DNA from: a virus
Length of the DNA stretch: 64,000 bases
Reading direction: 5' to 3' (one strand)
Virus record (IMG/VR): IMGVR_UViG_3300042007_000202
Coordinates: 44,672-108,671 of that record
Position 1 is the stretch's first letter. Each line of letters starts with the position of its first letter. The position numbers were made by a program, and so were the translations under genes. Below, one piece after another: positions 55,203-62,504 of the stretch. The notes under the pieces were generated by a model. The model was given only the letters and a program-made list of their open reading frames with translations. It had not been told where the DNA came from and made no database searches.

Positions 55203-55682
55203 ATGGCCGTCATCAAGACCGACCCCCAGACCACCTACGACGGCTACCTGCTCATCGCGGCCACCAACGGCCGGGTCTGGCACCTCAGCAACCACGACGA
55301 CGAAGCCCTGTGCCGCGCGAAGGTCGACCGCTACATCGAACTGGAAGAGGCCGCAGAACTCAGCGGTATCTGCGCCCGCTGCTCCCGCATCCTGGACCGG
55401 CGCGGCCCGTACGTGCCCTACGCGGAGCGTGTGGCCGCCGGGCAGACCGAGCCCACCGGCCCGCGCCCGGCCCTGGGCCCGTCCAGTGTGGACGGCTGGG
55501 AGCTGCTGTACGACAAGCCCAGGGCGGGCTACGAGATCGGCCGCCGCTACTGGGGCGACAAGCCCGAGTACGCCCTGATCTGCAAGGCCCACCGCTACGC
55601 CCTCGGGATCGGGTCGCGGCTCAAGTCCGAGGGCGTGCACCGCCGCGCGGGCAACTGGTGCCCCGGCTGCAACAGCCGCTGA
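55203..55682 (+). CDS. GWELLYDKP-domain cassette protein 5
   Basis: The protein has 159 residues. The N-terminal ~95 have a strand unit (TYDGYLLIAATNGRVWHLSNHDDEALCRAKVDRYIE) and GICARCSRILDRRG, a CxxC pair. The C-terminal ~62: GWELLYDKPRAGYEIGRRYWGDK, then YALICKAH and RRAGNWCPGCNSR, a complete C..H...CxxC set. It has the strongest copy of the cassette promoter. Confidence 0.75.
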   Translation: MAVIKTDPQTTYDGYLLIAATNGRVWHLSNHDDEALCRAKVDRYIELEEAAELSGICARCSRILDRRGPYVPYAERVAAGQTEPTGPRPALGPSSVDGWELLYDKPRAGYEIGRRYWGDKPEYALICKAHRYALGIGSRLKSEGVHRRAGNWCPGCNSR

Positions 55683-55729
55683 ACTCCCGGCCGGGCGGGC
55701 GGCTGCGCTTCCATCCCCGCGAATTGATG

Positions 55730-55820
55730 TGACACGAGGTTTGCAAACGGTGAACCGTGGTGCTAATCTGGTGTCACACCAGGGGGTGCCGCCCCCACCA
55801 CGAACCACCCACAAGGAGCC
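55730..55820 (+). promoter_or_regulatory. Cassette dyad promoter with leader hairpin
   Basis: The -35 box TTGCAA (55741-55746) and -10 box TAATCT (55764-55769) are 17 bp apart, with arms GTGACACGAGG and GGTGTCACACC. The leader GGGGG/CCCCC hairpin, CACCACGAACCACC and AAGGAG precede the gene at 55825. Confidence 0.8.
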
Positions 55821-55824
55821 CGCC

Positions 55825-56175
55825 ATGATGAACTTCCCCGGCTACACCCTGCTCGGCACCATCAACCTCACCGACGAGGAGTACGACTCCGAGCGCCAGC
55901 TGTCGGTCTACCGCAACGCGAACGGCGCGGTGTTCACCCTCGACGCGGGCGGCTGCATCTGCTGCTGCGACCTCTACGACGGCGTCACCGTCTCGGACCT
56001 GGTGGAGTTCACCGGCTCTGCGGTGGAGCTGGCGGAGCTGCTGGTGGCGGAGGTCACTGCGATCGGGTGGCCCGTCGACCCCGAGGGCCGCATGGAGGTC
56101 GAGGAGGAGCTGCGGAACATCATGCGCGGCGTGGCGGGCGTGCCCGTGGCGGCGCCGCTGGCGCTCCCGCGCTGA
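55825..56175 (+). CDS. Cassette protein with CICCC motif
   Basis: The protein has 116 residues from the first of two adjacent ATGs. It has a strand-rich first half (GYTLLGTINLTDEEYDSERQLSVYRNANGAVFTLDAGGCICCCDLYDG) with a Cys cluster, then helices (VELAELLVAEVTAIGW). It is the last plus-strand cassette, closed by the terminator at 56211. No GWELLYDKP domain is present. Function unknown. Confidence 0.7.
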   Translation: MMNFPGYTLLGTINLTDEEYDSERQLSVYRNANGAVFTLDAGGCICCCDLYDGVTVSDLVEFTGSAVELAELLVAEVTAIGWPVDPEGRMEVEEELRNIMRGVAGVPVAAPLALPR

Positions 56176-56210
56176 CCCCACTCCGCCCGGCCGCCCGGCC
56201 GGGCAAACGA

Positions 56211-56239
56211 AAGGCCCGACACTGCTCGTGTCGGGCCTT
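56211..56239. terminator. Terminator between convergent operons
   Basis: The arms AAGGCCCGACAC / GTGTCGGGCCTT (12 bp) have a 5-base loop. It lies between the plus cassette ending at 56175 and the minus gene ending at 56272; a (GGSC)n run lies at 56185-56205. Confidence 0.8.
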
Positions 56240-56271
56240 CGCTGCTGCTCACCTAACCCTGCGTGACCAGC

Positions 56272-56646
56272 CTACACGCCGCGTGACTCCCTCCCGCACA
56301 GCCCACACACCAGCCAAGGCCACAGCCGGGCGGCGGCCTCCCGCTGGCACGACTCGCACGTCAGCCAGGGCCGCTCCTGGGCGGCCACCTTGGGCGTCAC
56401 CCCGGCCGCGCTGGCACCCAGGGCGGCCACCAGCCGCGTGGAGCGGGACAAGAAGTCCGAGCCGCACCCCCGGCACGCCGCCGCCAGCCGCGCCGCCGCC
56501 ACGCCCGGCGGCCAGCCGCCCTCCGGCGGGTCCAGCCACTCCAAGCGGTGTTCCAGCACCAGGCCGCCCCGGTGGCCGCACGCGCCGCACCGGCCGTCCA
56601 CCGGGCCCTGCCGAACCTGGGACAGGTCCGACTCCCGCTCAGTCAC
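56272..56646 (-). CDS. Four-CxxC zinc protein
   Basis: The protein has 124 residues from GTG at 56646, overlapping the upstream stop. Four Cys pairs are spaced through it: CGACG near 20, CRGCG near 59, CESC near 97 and CGLCG near 115, enough for two zinc ribbons. The linkers are Ala/Arg-rich. It belongs to a coupled minus operon with the recombination genes further upstream. It may bind nucleic acid. Confidence 0.65.
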   Translation of the reverse strand: MTERESDLSQVRQGPVDGRCGACGHRGGLVLEHRLEWLDPPEGGWPPGVAAARLAAACRGCGSDFLSRSTRLVAALGASAAGVTPKVAAQERPWLTCESCQREAAARLWPWLVCGLCGRESRGV

Positions 56647-57016
56647 CGGCCGCCTCCTTCTCCCGGGCTACGCACCGGCGGCACCTGGTGAGCAGCCACG
56701 CTGTGTCGGCCGGGTCCACCGCCATGTCCTCCGGCAGCAGCCACTCCTCGCAGCACGCCGACAGCTTGGCGCCAGAGCGCGCCAGCGACATGGCATACGC
56801 TGCCGCGCCGGGGCCCGAGCGCACATCGAACCGTCGCCCGGCCAGCGGTTCCGGCTGCACCGGGTGCGCCACGGACCACGTGTGCACCGCCTTCGCGAAC
56901 TCCGCCGGGTGCAGCTCCTCCAGGCCCGGCCGCTCCGGGTCCAGGCCGTGCGCCTGCGCCACGGCCAGCGCCGCATGCGCGTCCGCCCGGCGCCGCCGCG
57001 CGTCCCAGTCAGTCAC
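56639..57016 (-). CDS. Hypothetical protein with CxxC tail
   Basis: The protein has 125 residues from GTG at 57016, overlapping neighbours at both ends. It is helical (RRADAHAALAVAQAHGLDPERPGLEELHPAEFAKAVHTW) and ends in CCEEW...LLTRCRRCVAREKE, a zinc set. No family was recognised. Position in the recombination operon suggests a DNA-metabolism accessory. Confidence 0.55.
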   Translation of the reverse strand: MTDWDARRRRADAHAALAVAQAHGLDPERPGLEELHPAEFAKAVHTWSVAHPVQPEPLAGRRFDVRSGPGAAAYAMSLARSGAKLSACCEEWLLPEDMAVDPADTAWLLTRCRRCVAREKEAAGD

Positions 57017-57396
57017 AGCATCCTCCGCCAGTCTCGCTTCGGGGCCGGGCGGCCCTTGGCGCCGCCGTACAGGCGCACCCGGGCCTCCTGCTCCTCTGTC
57101 AGCAGCCTGCACGGCAGCTCCCTGACACCCTGGTCCCAGGCGCGCCACACGCGATGCCAGCCGTCGATAACGAGCGCCGAGCCGACCTCCTTGACGTAGG
57201 CCAGCAGGACCGGCTCGGCCAGGTCGACCGTCGCCGCGTGCGCCTCATCCACGCGGATAAAGGGCAGGAGCTGGAGCGCCGACCGCACTTCGAACGTCCG
57301 CACCGGCTCACTGGCCGCCTCGCGCGCGGCGGCCGTCACGTCCCACGTGTAGGACAGGAACGTGAAGGTGTCCCGGGCGTGGCCGTCACTCGTCAT
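57013..57396 (-). CDS. ParB/sulfiredoxin-like small protein
   Basis: The protein has 127 residues. The segment VLLAYVKEVGSALVIDGWHRVWRAWDQGVRELPCRLLT fits the ParB-like nucleotide-binding core, with DGWHRVWRA in place of the GxHR box. FIRVDEAH reflects a 12-bp palindrome (57247-57258). It is the smallest of four ParB-like proteins in the window. A CTP- or ATP-linked role is possible by family. Confidence 0.55.
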   Translation of the reverse strand: MTSDGHARDTFTFLSYTWDVTAAAREAASEPVRTFEVRSALQLLPFIRVDEAHAATVDLAEPVLLAYVKEVGSALVIDGWHRVWRAWDQGVRELPCRLLTEEQEARVRLYGGAKGRPAPKRDWRRML

Positions 57397-57691
57397 CGTC
57401 GCCTCCAGGGTCCATGGCGATCTGCCGACCCCACGCCGCAATGACCGCCCCCACCGCCCGCGTCTCGTCCGCGCACACGTCGATGCGCGGCCAGCCGTCC
57501 CCGGTGCCGTGGGCCGAAACGGCGTCGCCCAGGGGGGCGATGTAACCCACGTGCACCGGCTCGCCGTTGGCGAGCTGGCACGTCACCCAGCGCTTGCCGT
57601 CCGGTCCCGGCAGCGTCTCCGCCGCGAAGGTGATCTGCACCGCGTTCATCAGGTCAGCCGCCACTGCCGCCCCCTCGCTCCTTCTGCTCAC
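57386..57691 (-). CDS. Small hypothetical protein
   Basis: The protein has up to 101 residues from GTG at 57691; ATG 57649 (MNAVQITF) is an alternative start. It is strand-rich (VQITFAAETLPGPDGKRWVTCQLANGEPVHVGYIAPLGDAV) with an acidic tail GGDDDE. It overlaps the ParB-like gene by 11 bases. Function unknown. Confidence 0.5.
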   Translation of the reverse strand: MSRRSEGAAVAADLMNAVQITFAAETLPGPDGKRWVTCQLANGEPVHVGYIAPLGDAVSAHGTGDGWPRIDVCADETRAVGAVIAAWGRQIAMDPGGDDDE

Positions 57692-57731
57692 CCATCCACG
57701 CGGATACGTAAGCCTGTCCCGCGTCCCGCGT

Positions 57732-57758
57732 GGGGGCCGGGGTCGCCGCCCGGCCCCC
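57732..57758. terminator. Terminator hairpin below exonuclease gene
   Basis: The arms GGGGGCCGGG / CCCGGCCCCC have a 7-base loop. It lies after the stop of the minus gene at 57776. Confidence 0.65.
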
Positions 57759-57775
57759 CTGCGCGTTCCCCATTC

Positions 57776-58885
57776 CTACTCCTCCGCCGTATGTCCGGGG
57801 TTGTACCGGATGTTCCTGTTGCCTCGCCTGGGCTTCATGGGGATCTCCGCCCCCAGCAGCGCCAGCATCTCCACCGCAGCCTTCTTGTCGACCTCCTCAC
57901 CGTCCCGCCCGTACGTGATCTTCATGGGCCCGTAGACGCCCGGCTTGGGCCGCCCGACCATGGCCGCGTACATCGCCTGATCCTTCTCCAGCGGGCTGAT
58001 CTGCGCCCGGAGTTCGGCGTACTTCTCCGCCGCGAACGCGATCTCCGGGGCGGTGTGGACCTGGAGCGCGGAGCTGTCGCCCGGCTTGGCGTCCGGGCCG
58101 AAGCACTCCCTGAGCCAGGCGCAGCCGTCGCACACCCACGACAGCCCCGGGCCCCGGTGGCCGCGCGGCGCGGCGTCCGGCGAGGCCGACAGCCCCACCA
58201 GCCACCGCACCCGCTCCTCAAGGGCCAGCTCCGCGTCCTCGTCGAACGGCTCGATGTGGACGGCGACCTCACCGTTGGCGCGGTCCATGTAGAGCCACGC
58301 CACCCACGCCACCGGGAAGCCCCACTGGCGCAGCGCCGTGGCGTACCCGCGCACCTGCACCCGGTGCTCCTCGTGCACCCCGTCGTGCTCGACTCCGCCC
58401 AGCAAGTACGCCCCCAGCGTCTTGAGGTCGATCACCCCGCCGCCCATCACCTGCGTGTAGAGGTCCGTGGTCCCGTCGACCACCTGCTGGCCGGTGACCT
58501 CACCGGTGGCCGGGTCGTAGAGGGGGACGGTGAGGCGGACCGCCATCTCCACCTCGCCGTCCGCCAGCTCGGCCGCGTAGTACGGCAGGTACTTCTCGTG
58601 GATCCACGTCCCGATGAGCGCCTGCCGCGCCTCGGTGTCATAGGCCAGCTCGGGGTCGGACGGCGGCACCCCGGCCAGCTTGTACGCCGACTCGCGCGGG
58701 CACCCGCCCAGGTCCGACATGGACAGCTTCCACATGCGGTCCGCGCGCTTGGACTGGTTGTCGCGATTGGCCTTCTTGAAGGCGCGCCCGGCCGCCCGCT
58801 CCAGCCCCTTGCGCAGGGCCGGGATGGCCGCCACCGGCAACGGCGCCGAAGGGGCCATCCCCTGGGGCTCCAGCGCGGCCGTCAC
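57776..58885 (-). CDS. Cas4/RecB-like PD-(D/E)XK exonuclease
   Basis: The protein has 369 residues from GTG, overlapping the RecT-like stop (GTGA). It has the RecB-family order: SDLGGCPRESAYKLAG (first Cys), IGTWIHEKYLPYY (GxxxH), VVDGTTDLY (catalytic Asp), GGVIDLKTLG (D-x-K), QVRGYATAL (QxxxY-like), and a closing CDGCAWLRECF Cys cluster likely holding Fe-S or zinc. It would resect DNA ends to feed the annealing protein upstream. The exonuclease plus RecT pairing is a classic phage recombination module. Confidence 0.8.
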   Translation of the reverse strand: MTAALEPQGMAPSAPLPVAAIPALRKGLERAAGRAFKKANRDNQSKRADRMWKLSMSDLGGCPRESAYKLAGVPPSDPELAYDTEARQALIGTWIHEKYLPYYAAELADGEVEMAVRLTVPLYDPATGEVTGQQVVDGTTDLYTQVMGGGVIDLKTLGAYLLGGVEHDGVHEEHRVQVRGYATALRQWGFPVAWVAWLYMDRANGEVAVHIEPFDEDAELALEERVRWLVGLSASPDAAPRGHRGPGLSWVCDGCAWLRECFGPDAKPGDSSALQVHTAPEIAFAAEKYAELRAQISPLEKDQAMYAAMVGRPKPGVYGPMKITYGRDGEEVDKKAAVEMLALLGAEIPMKPRRGNRNIRYNPGHTAEE

Positions 58886-60159
58886 TGCTCACCGCCCTGG
58901 AGGTCGGCGCAGGCGCCCGCGTGGACCCCGGTGGCGATCACGTGGTCCGTGAGGCACCCGCACGGCAGCCGGTCGTCATCGGCCCGGCCGCCCGGCCGCC
59001 CGCCCGACCGGGCGGCCGGGCGGGCGGGCGGGCTCGCCTGCGTCTTGCTGGCGGCCTTGCGCGTCTTTTCCCCGGCCCGGGGCCCGGCCGCCTGCGCCGT
59101 GCCGCCCTGCGGGCTGCTGGCCTTCTTGGCGGAGGCCTTCTTGCGCGGCTTCTTCTCCGGCTCCGGCTTCTCCTCCGGCTCCGGGGGCGCGGCCTGCTCC
59201 TGCGCCGCCGCGCCGTTCCCGGGGGGCTGGGGCTCCTCCGCCGCGTCCAGCCCGCGCAGAGCTTCCAGGGTGCACGGGCCCGCGTCCGGGTCGGCCGGGG
59301 CCACGGTGCCCGCGCCCTGCTCCCTGGCGAGCGCGTCAGCCGCCCGCATCGCGTCCACCAGCACATGCCGCACGCTCACCGCGCTGGTCTCGTCCGTGGC
59401 GTAGTCCAGCAGCATCGCGTCGCGGCACTCCATGAACAGCTCCCGCAGCAGGTTCAGCCGCACCGTGCCGTTGGGCTGCCGCCCGGTCAGCGCCACCAGC
59501 CGGAGCACCTGCAACACGTGAGCGCGGCGCTCCTCCCGCACCTCCACCACCTGGCTCGCGTTCTGCGGGTCGTCGGCGTGCTCGCGCAGGTCAGTCCCCA
59601 TCCCCAGCAGCACCTCCGGGCAGAACCAGTTGACCGCGCGCGTGGTCACGCGGGCCACCAGCATGTCCTCCGGCATCCTGGTCCAGGCGTCGCAGAACTC
59701 GTATCCGGGGTCGGTGTAGCCCCGCTCGATGGCTTCCTGGATGGTGAAGCTGACCTCGTGCTTCTTGCCGTCGGCCATCTCCAGCAGCGCCACCGCGTGG
59801 AAGCGGTCCCGCTCCACGAAGGTGATCCGGTGCCCGGCCCGGCGCGCCAGCGCCCGTACCAGCTTGGCCCGCCGCCCGACGTCACCGTCCTTTGTGGCGT
59901 ACAGCTCATCCCACGCAACCGCCAGGGGGACATCCAGCCCCCGCGCCCGGAACATGAGCGCCAGGATGTCAGCGGGCTTGCCGTGCAGGTGGGGCGGCAT
60001 GAACAGCTCCGCCTTCGACAGCATCTCCGCCATCTGGAGCATCTGCGTGAAATCGACGGGAACGTCCGTGCCGGGCAGGCCGTGACTGGACACTTCCACG
60101 AGTGGCGTGGATGCTGTCTCCGTCGGATGGTTCTGGGGAGTCAATGGCTTGGTCCTCAC
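58882..60159 (-). CDS. RecT-like single-strand annealing protein with extended tail
   Basis: The protein has 425 residues from GTG. Residues ~35-215 show the actinophage RecT-like pattern (AEMLSKAELFMPPHLHGKPADILALMFRARGLDVPLAVAWDELY; RRAKLVRALARRAGHRITFVERDRFHAVA; DAWTRMPEDMLVARVTTRAVNWFCPEVLLGMG). After ~290 there is a Pro/Glu then Lys/Ala-rich linker (KKPRKKASAKKASS) and an Arg/Pro tail read from a (GGSC)n element (58982-59032), before a final CGCLTDHV segment. It pairs with the exonuclease downstream for homologous recombination. Confidence 0.75.
   Translation of the reverse strand: MRTKPLTPQNHPTETASTPLVEVSSHGLPGTDVPVDFTQMLQMAEMLSKAELFMPPHLHGKPADILALMFRARGLDVPLAVAWDELYATKDGDVGRRAKLVRALARRAGHRITFVERDRFHAVALLEMADGKKHEVSFTIQEAIERGYTDPGYEFCDAWTRMPEDMLVARVTTRAVNWFCPEVLLGMGTDLREHADDPQNASQVVEVREERRAHVLQVLRLVALTGRQPNGTVRLNLLRELFMECRDAMLLDYATDETSAVSVRHVLVDAMRAADALAREQGAGTVAPADPDAGPCTLEALRGLDAAEEPQPPGNGAAAQEQAAPPEPEEKPEPEKKPRKKASAKKASSPQGGTAQAAGPRAGEKTRKAASKTQASPPARPAARSGGRPGGRADDDRLPCGCLTDHVIATGVHAGACADLQGGEQ
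58982..59032. repeat. (GGSC)n element inside RecT-like gene
   Basis: A 51-base GC-only run is translated in frame as SPPARPAARSGGRPGGRAD in the C-terminal tail. Confidence 0.8.
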
Positions 60160-60180
60160 GATCTTCTTCGACGCCGTGTA

Positions 60181-60210
60181 GACGGCCCCCGGTGCGCGCC
60201 GGGGGCCGTC
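60181..60210. terminator. Terminator, 12-bp stem
   Basis: The arms GACGGCCCCCGG / CCGGGGGCCGTC have a 6-base loop. It lies between the gene at 60214 and the RecT-like start at 60159, so the two may be separate transcripts. Confidence 0.7.
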
Positions 60211-60213
60211 GTC

Positions 60214-60894
60214 TTACGGCCTTTCCTTGCGGCGCTTGTCGGCCGCCGCAGCCTCAGCAGCCTCGGCGTTCGCCTCCTGGTGCATCCGCCACTTTTCCAG
60301 GGCCTCCTCCACCGTCCTGTAGAGGGCGGGCCGCGCGGCCATCCGCCTGCGCACCCACTCGATGTCCGGCGAAAGCCCGAACTCCGCCGTCCGCCGCCGC
60401 ACCCACTCGTCGATCTTGGCGTCGTCCAGGCGGCCGGTCTGCTCACCGAACTCGATGACGCGTTCCTCGCTCCAGCCGTACGTCTTCGGCTCGATCTTCA
60501 CATCAGCGGGGATGAAAGCCTTCCGCTGGCGCATGAAGTAGACCGCGTTCTTCTTGAGCCCGTACACGTACGAGCACAGCCACGACGACAGGTACACCCT
60601 CGGCGTGACGCTGTAGCGGGTCTTGGCCAGCGTCTCCGCCTTGGCCAGCGAGCCGTCCGGCGGCGGCCCGATGGGGCGGAAGTCGGAGTCCAGGCGGTCG
60701 GCGTCCACGCCGAAGCGCTGGGCTCTCCTGGGGTCCCAGCCGAACCGGTCGGCTGCGATCACGATGTCCGGCCCGAGCATCTGACCCTGGTCCAGGAGCC
60801 GGTACAGGTGACCACGCGACAGGTGCAGCCCCTTCGCCAGGTCCATGTGCGACCAGTACTGCCTGGTCAGCCCTTCTTTCTCGTCCTGAATCAT
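60214..60894 (-). CDS. HTH-domain protein
   Basis: The protein has 226 residues from ATG at 60894; a GTG ten codons upstream is possible. The N-terminus (WSHMDLAKGLHLSRGHLYRLLDQGQMLGPDIVIAADRFGWDPRRAQRFG) is a helix-turn-helix of the excise/MerR-like type. The rest is helical with a charged tail. It lies upstream of the recombination genes behind a partial family promoter (TAAACT with TTCGTGT). It is probably a regulator or accessory DNA-binding protein. Confidence 0.6.
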   Translation of the reverse strand: MIQDEKEGLTRQYWSHMDLAKGLHLSRGHLYRLLDQGQMLGPDIVIAADRFGWDPRRAQRFGVDADRLDSDFRPIGPPPDGSLAKAETLAKTRYSVTPRVYLSSWLCSYVYGLKKNAVYFMRQRKAFIPADVKIEPKTYGWSEERVIEFGEQTGRLDDAKIDEWVRRRTAEFGLSPDIEWVRRRMAARPALYRTVEEALEKWRMHQEANAEAAEAAAADKRRKERP

Positions 60895-60981
60895 GGCTAT
60901 GCAAATCTCCTGTCTCGGATACACGAAGTTTACGCGTGGGAGCCGGGGCTGCTGGGCCCCACGCGCCCGCCCGGCCGGTAC

Positions 60982-61479
60982 CTACAGGTAGATCCCCAGG
61001 TACCGGTCCTTGTCCCATTCCGGCTCGTACGGGCGGCACTCCGGGCAGAAGTCCTCCCCCGGCAGCGCCGCCTCGGTGCAGTGGGAGCACTGCACCGGCA
61101 CGGGCGTGTCGCACATTTCGGCCTGGTGGGGCGCCCCGCACGGCTCACCCCCGTCCGCGCAGTCCGGGCACACCGGGTTCCCGGCGTCGTCGGCCGCGTG
61201 CGCGTGCGTCATCTCGTACTCCACGGGCATGGCCCGTCCGAGCGTGACCACCACGCGCGCCAGCTTCACCGGCCGGGGCAGCTCCACCAGGAGCAGGCCG
61301 CAGTCGCACTGCGCGCCCTCGTTCTCCCAGTCCCAGTCCCGGTCCACGCGGATGGCGCGCTGCCCCAGGGCCTCCACCAGCGTCTGGACGGTGGCGCCCT
61401 GTGCGATGAGCTGGGCCAGCTCCGCGTGCGACCCCGGCCGCACGCGCTGCGCCGTCACGTCGTCTGCCGGAAGCTTCAT
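60982..61479 (-). CDS. Multi-zinc-finger protein
   Basis: The protein has 165 residues; the ATG lies behind a leader of the dyad promoter. The N-terminal half is helical and the middle has CDCGLLLVELPRPVKLARVVV. The C-terminal half has CPDCADGGEPC, then VQCSHCTEAALPGEDFCPECRPYE, at least two zinc sites. IRVDRD reflects a 12-bp palindrome (61342-61353). Function unknown; early expression likely. Confidence 0.65.
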   Translation of the reverse strand: MKLPADDVTAQRVRPGSHAELAQLIAQGATVQTLVEALGQRAIRVDRDWDWENEGAQCDCGLLLVELPRPVKLARVVVTLGRAMPVEYEMTHAHAADDAGNPVCPDCADGGEPCGAPHQAEMCDTPVPVQCSHCTEAALPGEDFCPECRPYEPEWDKDRYLGIYL

Positions 61480-61510
61480 GGCTTGGTCCCTTCCGTGTGC
61501 CCTCTACTGC

Positions 61511-61560
61511 CGTGTGACACGAGATTATCACGCGCGGCATGCGTGCGCATAGGTTGTGAA
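61511..61560 (-). promoter_or_regulatory. Dyad promoter
   Basis: The -35 box TATGCG (61546-61551) and -10 box TAATCT (61522-61527) are 18 bp apart, with downstream arm CTCGTGTCACACGG and a partial upstream arm. It drives the minus gene at 61479. Confidence 0.7.
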
Positions 61561-61578
61561 ACCCGGGTGACACGAAAT

Positions 61579-61616
61579 GAGCCCCCAGTCGCGAAGGCCG
61601 ACGCGACTGGGGGCTC
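61579..61616. terminator. Terminator, 15-bp stem
   Basis: The arms GAGCCCCCAGTCGCG / CGCGACTGGGGGCTC have an 8-base loop. It ends the minus operon whose last gene stops at 61677. Confidence 0.8.
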
Positions 61617-61676
61617 AAGGGCCGCCCGGCGGCAGCGGGAACTGCGACGCGCACCCCCGCCGGACGGAGCCCTACG

Positions 61677-61985
61677 CTATCCGCTCTCGGGCCGCAGGGC
61701 GGCCACCAGCGAGCGGATGTGCGCCTTCACGTCGGCCAGCTCCGCGAACGACGCGATCGGCGGGGGCGGCGCCTCGCCCCTGGGGACCTCGGGCACCTCG
61801 CGGTAGAGGTGCCAGGTGTGGTGCTCCCGGTACCACCACGGCGCGAACTCGCCCCTGCTGGCCCGTGGTTTGGCCGCCCACTGGATCACCCCCCAGCGCC
61901 GCTGGTCACCGGTGGCGGACAGCTCGAACCGCTGCCCCGCCCCAGCCCGCCGGGCCTCGATCTCGATCTCCTGCTCCTCAGGCAC
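61677..61985 (-). CDS. Small hypothetical protein
   Basis: The protein has 102 residues from GTG at 61985, overlapping the upstream gene by eight bases. It has acidic ends and a Trp/His-rich strand region (RRWGVIQWAAKPRASRGEFAPWWYREHHTWHLYREVP). No family was recognised. Confidence 0.55.
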   Translation of the reverse strand: MPEEQEIEIEARRAGAGQRFELSATGDQRRWGVIQWAAKPRASRGEFAPWWYREHHTWHLYREVPEVPRGEAPPPPIASFAELADVKAHIRSLVAALRPESG

Positions 61986-62493
61986 CGCTCACGTCCTCCG
62001 CCCGGTCGCTCACCTGGTCCATGCGCGCCTGGGTGGCCTGGGCCAGCGCCCGCTGGATCTGCTCCACCACCGCGCGGTGCCCGCCCGGAACCGGCGGCGC
62101 CACGGCGTGAGACTCCCACACCGGGAGCAGCTCCATCGCCCGGCCGACCGCCGTCATGGCCATGGTCAGCGTCCCCAGCAGCACCGTGTCCGGCGGCAGG
62201 AACTCCGCCCTGCGGCCGTGCAGGGCGTAGTCCCTGGCGCTGGTCCACTCCTCGGTCCCGTTGGCGATGTCCGCCACGATGGCCGCCGCCGCCAATCCAC
62301 GCAGATAGCCGACGAGCATGAACTCCACGCTCCCCGGCCGGGCGTACGGCTGCGGCGTGCCCAGGTCCGCCAGCGACTCCAGCGCTGACAGCACCAGCGT
62401 GTACGCCGTGGTCGTGGGCTGGTCCACCAGCTCCAGCGCCAGCGCGTGGCCGGGCCCCGACTTGAGCGGGCGCGAGTCGTTCCAGTCCAGCAT
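61978..62493 (-). CDS. Hypothetical helical protein
   Basis: The protein has 171 residues from ATG at 62493; a preceding ATG (62499) is in the same frame, giving the GAGGAATGATCATG context also seen at 35637. It is helical (AYTLVLSALESLADLG; FMLVGYLRGLAAAAIVADIANGTEEW). A 12-bp palindrome (62292-62303) is inside. Similar general make-up to the protein at 35020 hints at a shared family, unproven. Confidence 0.55.
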   Translation of the reverse strand: MLDWNDSRPLKSGPGHALALELVDQPTTTAYTLVLSALESLADLGTPQPYARPGSVEFMLVGYLRGLAAAAIVADIANGTEEWTSARDYALHGRRAEFLPPDTVLLGTLTMAMTAVGRAMELLPVWESHAVAPPVPGGHRAVVEQIQRALAQATQARMDQVSDRAEDVSGA

Positions 62494-62504
62494 GATCATT
62501 CCTC

